This document shows positions 6,532-8,485 of a DNA stretch of 8,485 nt, in pieces. Under the pieces are notes generated by a model. The model made no database searches, was not told where the DNA came from, and saw only the letters and a program-made list of their open reading frames with translations. The position numbers and the translations under genes are program-made. Position 1 is the stretch's first letter. Every line of letters starts with the position of its first letter. Source of the stretch: Spirochaetaceae bacterium (GTDB taxonomy: Bacteria > Spirochaetota > Spirochaetia > Treponematales > Breznakiellaceae); the NCBI GenBank assembly GCA_031278295.1, contig JAITKQ010000053.1, forward strand, positions 1-8,485, in the 5' to 3' direction.

Positions 6532-8444
6532 TAGTACCGATGAAAAAAGTGGTCATAGTCGGCCTCGATAAGTTTCAGGATCATAATCTTTCAAAACTTC
6601 GCGATCTGGGCGTTGTGCATATCGAGCGGAAGGCGGTTCAGTCTGATACTTTGGGCGGCCTCCTTGACAAAAAATCCGATCTGGAGAAGGCTCTCGGAAT
6701 TCTGCGGAATTTTGCGCCCAAAAAGAAGGACGCTTTCGTGCCTAGCGTGCTGGACGCTCCTGTTGATATGGGCGCTCATGTCCAGGCTCTTTCCGAAAAA
6801 CGCAAGGCGGTGCAGGAACAGATTTACGTGGACTTGCGGGAGATCAGCCGTATCGAAAAATGGGGCGGTTTTGACCCCGCCGGATTCAAGAGTCTTGCGG
6901 AAAACGGCCTTTCGCTCTTTCTGTACGAGCTTCCAAAGAAAGTTTACGAGAGCCTGGGTGAACGGCAGGTAATCGTGCTGGGCAGGGACAAGGTCAACGT
7001 GTACTGCGTAGCGGTAGACGGGCCGCTGGAGGGCAAGCAGGCGTTTCAGCTTCCCGAGAAGTCCCTTTACGCGCTACAGGACGATGTGGAGAGGCAAAAA
7101 GCGGTGGTTTACGGTATAGAACTGGAACTTTCCACGCTTTTTTCCCAGAGCGGGGTGATAGAACGCGACATTGCGGAGATTTCCGAAAAAATAGAGTTTG
7201 AGACGGCGAAGATCGGCATGGAGGGCGTGGCGGATTGCCCCGCTGAAATAGCGGTCTCTTACATCAGCGGTTTTGTTCCCACGCCGGAGCTTGGCCTTGT
7301 AAAACGGGCCGCCTCGGAGAACGGCTGGGCGCTGTACATGTACGATCCGCTGGAGACGGAAACGCCGCCGACCCTGATTAAGAGCAACCCTGTTGTCAGC
7401 ATAATAAAACCCTTGTTCTCGTTCCTCGGGACGGTGCCCGGCTACCGCGAGTACGATATAAGCCCTTCGTACCTGCTGTTTTTCAGCATATTCTTTGCGA
7501 TGATATTCGGGGACGCGGCCTATGGTTGCGTGCTTTTTGCCATTAGCGCCCTTGCCGGCCTTGCCTTCAGAAAAAAATCCGGCAAGATGCCGGACGCGGC
7601 CAAGCTTTTTATGTGGCTCTCGTTTTGTACGATCTGCTGGGGCGCGATTAACGGGGCATGGTTTGCGATACCTTACGAGGCGCTTCCGCCGTTCCTACAA
7701 GCGCTCGTGCTGCCGCAGTTCAACCCGTCAGTCGCGTTGGAGTCCTTCCCCGGCATCCTACAGAAACTGTTCAAGATACCGGCGGAACAGCCCGGCAACA
7801 CGGTGTACTGGAATGTACAGTTTCTCTGTTTTTCCATAGCGATAGTACAGCTGGTCTATGCCCACCTGAAAAACATCAAAAAACTGCTGCCGTCCCCGGT
7901 CGCGCTCGCGCAGGCCGGCTGGCTCGTGATGATGATAGGGCTTTACTTCCTCGTGCTTTCCATGTTGTTAAAGGTGGAGCTGCCCGGTTTTGCAGCGTAC
8001 TTTATCGGCATAGGGCCGGCGGTGTACTTCATCTTTGCCGAGCAGAAGGGCGGGAATCCGTTTTTGAACGTGCTTAAAAGTTTTTCAAACATTTTGCCGA
8101 CCTTTTTAAACGCGGTGGGAAGTTTTGCTGATATAATCAGTTATATAAGGCTGTTTGCCGTGGGGCTTGCCGGTACCTCGATAGCTCAAAGTTTTAATTC
8201 TATGTCGGGGGTAGGCGCGTTAACCGAAGGCGGGGCGGGGGCCGTGCAGTTCGCGCTAAAACTGTTTGCCGCCGTGCTGATACTTATTTTCGGTCACGGA
8301 CTTAACATCATTATGAACGCTCTGTCCGTTATAGTACACGGTGTAAGGCTTAACCTTCTGGAATATGCCGGAAACCATCTTGCTATAGAATGGTCGGGTT
8401 ATTCATACAAACCTTTTGCAGTTAGGCAAAAGAAAAATATTTAA
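6528..8444 (+). CDS. atpI: V-type ATP synthase membrane subunit I (a-type stator)
   Basis: A 638-residue integral membrane subunit that forms the ion half-channels against the K ring and holds the stator. Residues 1-300 are a cytoplasmic helical arm with coiled-coil stretches (about 85-110 and 185-230). The C-terminal half has about eight membrane helices, roughly at 313-334, 330-347, 359-380, 429-447, 460-481, 486-505, 525-555 and 573-606. FGDAAYG (327-333) is a family motif. SYIRLFAVGLAG (538-549) contains Arg541, equivalent to the essential channel arginine (Arg735 of yeast Vph1). HGVRLNLLEY (604-613) holds the second conserved arginine, Arg607. The start at 6528 is preferred because GGAGAGGG (6513-6520) lies seven bases before it; the in-frame ATG at 6540 is 19 bases away. 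Length and motifs are normal. Whether it moves H+ or Na+ cannot be read from this subunit alone. Confidence 0.97.
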   Translation: MIVPMKKVVIVGLDKFQDHNLSKLRDLGVVHIERKAVQSDTLGGLLDKKSDLEKALGILRNFAPKKKDAFVPSVLDAPVDMGAHVQALSEKRKAVQEQIYVDLREISRIEKWGGFDPAGFKSLAENGLSLFLYELPKKVYESLGERQVIVLGRDKVNVYCVAVDGPLEGKQAFQLPEKSLYALQDDVERQKAVVYGIELELSTLFSQSGVIERDIAEISEKIEFETAKIGMEGVADCPAEIAVSYISGFVPTPELGLVKRAASENGWALYMYDPLETETPPTLIKSNPVVSIIKPLFSFLGTVPGYREYDISPSYLLFFSIFFAMIFGDAAYGCVLFAISALAGLAFRKKSGKMPDAAKLFMWLSFCTICWGAINGAWFAIPYEALPPFLQALVLPQFNPSVALESFPGILQKLFKIPAEQPGNTVYWNVQFLCFSIAIVQLVYAHLKNIKKLLPSPVALAQAGWLVMMIGLYFLVLSMLLKVELPGFAAYFIGIGPAVYFIFAEQKGGNPFLNVLKSFSNILPTFLNAVGSFADIISYIRLFAVGLAGTSIAQSFNSMSGVGALTEGGAGAVQFALKLFAAVLILIFGHGLNIIMNALSVIVHGVRLNLLEYAGNHLAIEWSGYSYKPFAVRQKKNI

Positions 8445-8448
8445 GGAG
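8443..8448 (+). promoter_or_regulatory. Ribosome binding site of atpK
   Basis: AAGGAG overlaps the last two bases of the atpI stop codon and lies six bases before the ATG at 8455. It is among the best Shine-Dalgarno sites in the operon. That suits the proteolipid, which is needed in several copies per enzyme. Confidence 0.8.
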
Positions 8449-8454
8449 AAATAT

Positions 8455-8485
8455 ATGGACGCTGGATTATTAGGTCAAATCGCCC
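8455..8485 (+). CDS. atpK: V-type ATP synthase subunit K (rotor proteolipid), 5' end only
   Basis: Only ten codons (MDAGLLGQIA) are in the window; the gene runs off the end. The strong ribosome site, the ten-base gap after atpI and the known I-K order in treponemal and chlamydial operons support subunit K, the hydrophobic hairpin protein of the membrane ring. The sequence itself is too short for independent proof, and the ion-binding residues are not visible. Confidence 0.72.
   Translation, partial: MDAGLLGQIA

Noticed and set aside
1..8485. CRISPR array, tRNA, rRNA, transposase or defence system
   Set aside because: I found no regularly spaced repeats, cloverleaf-type sequence or recognisable mobile or defence protein on either strand.

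Overview
The window looks like chromosomal DNA from a spirochete of the Treponema group, most like the GC-richer insect-gut (termite) lineages. Two things point there: a V-type ATPase operon in the compact order E, DUF2764, A, B, D, I, K, known from Treponema and Chlamydia, and a repeat-built beta-helix lipoprotein rich in TFTMNGGTISGN-type coils, a style common in termite-gut treponemes. The coding DNA is fairly GC-rich. The taxonomic call is inference from gene style and order, not from a database match.

Layout, all on the + strand. Positions 1-1235 hold a self-contained unit: a possible extended -10 element, a lipoprotein gene (90-1163) and a strong intrinsic terminator (1198-1235). Positions 1236-1682 are intergenic. 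This stretch holds no convincing gene, but it has a nested inverted-repeat structure (1427-1555), three TGTAAA copies and a good sigma70-type promoter (1600-1628). From 1683 to the window end runs a tightly packed operon: atpE, a DUF2764 gene with a GTG start, atpA, atpB, atpD, atpI and the first ten codons of atpK. Junctions are +3 nt, -1 nt, -1 nt, +3 nt, -4 nt and +10 nt, so translational coupling is likely throughout.

Together the operon encodes a rotary ATPase. A (catalytic) and B (non-catalytic) form the head. D is the central stalk. E is the peripheral stalk. I is the membrane stator with the ion half-channel arginines, and K is the rotor proteolipid. The key residues are intact: Walker A and catalytic Glu in A, arginine finger in B, and two arginines in I. 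Separate C, F and G subunit genes, present in many archaeal and bacterial V/A-ATPase operons, are not seen here. The DUF2764 protein sits in their place and is the least understood gene in the window.

I found no CRISPR array, RNA gene, transposase or defence system. The nearest things to undescribed biology are the DUF2764 subunit, the structured intergenic repeat, and the repeat-driven, acidic-linker lipoprotein.
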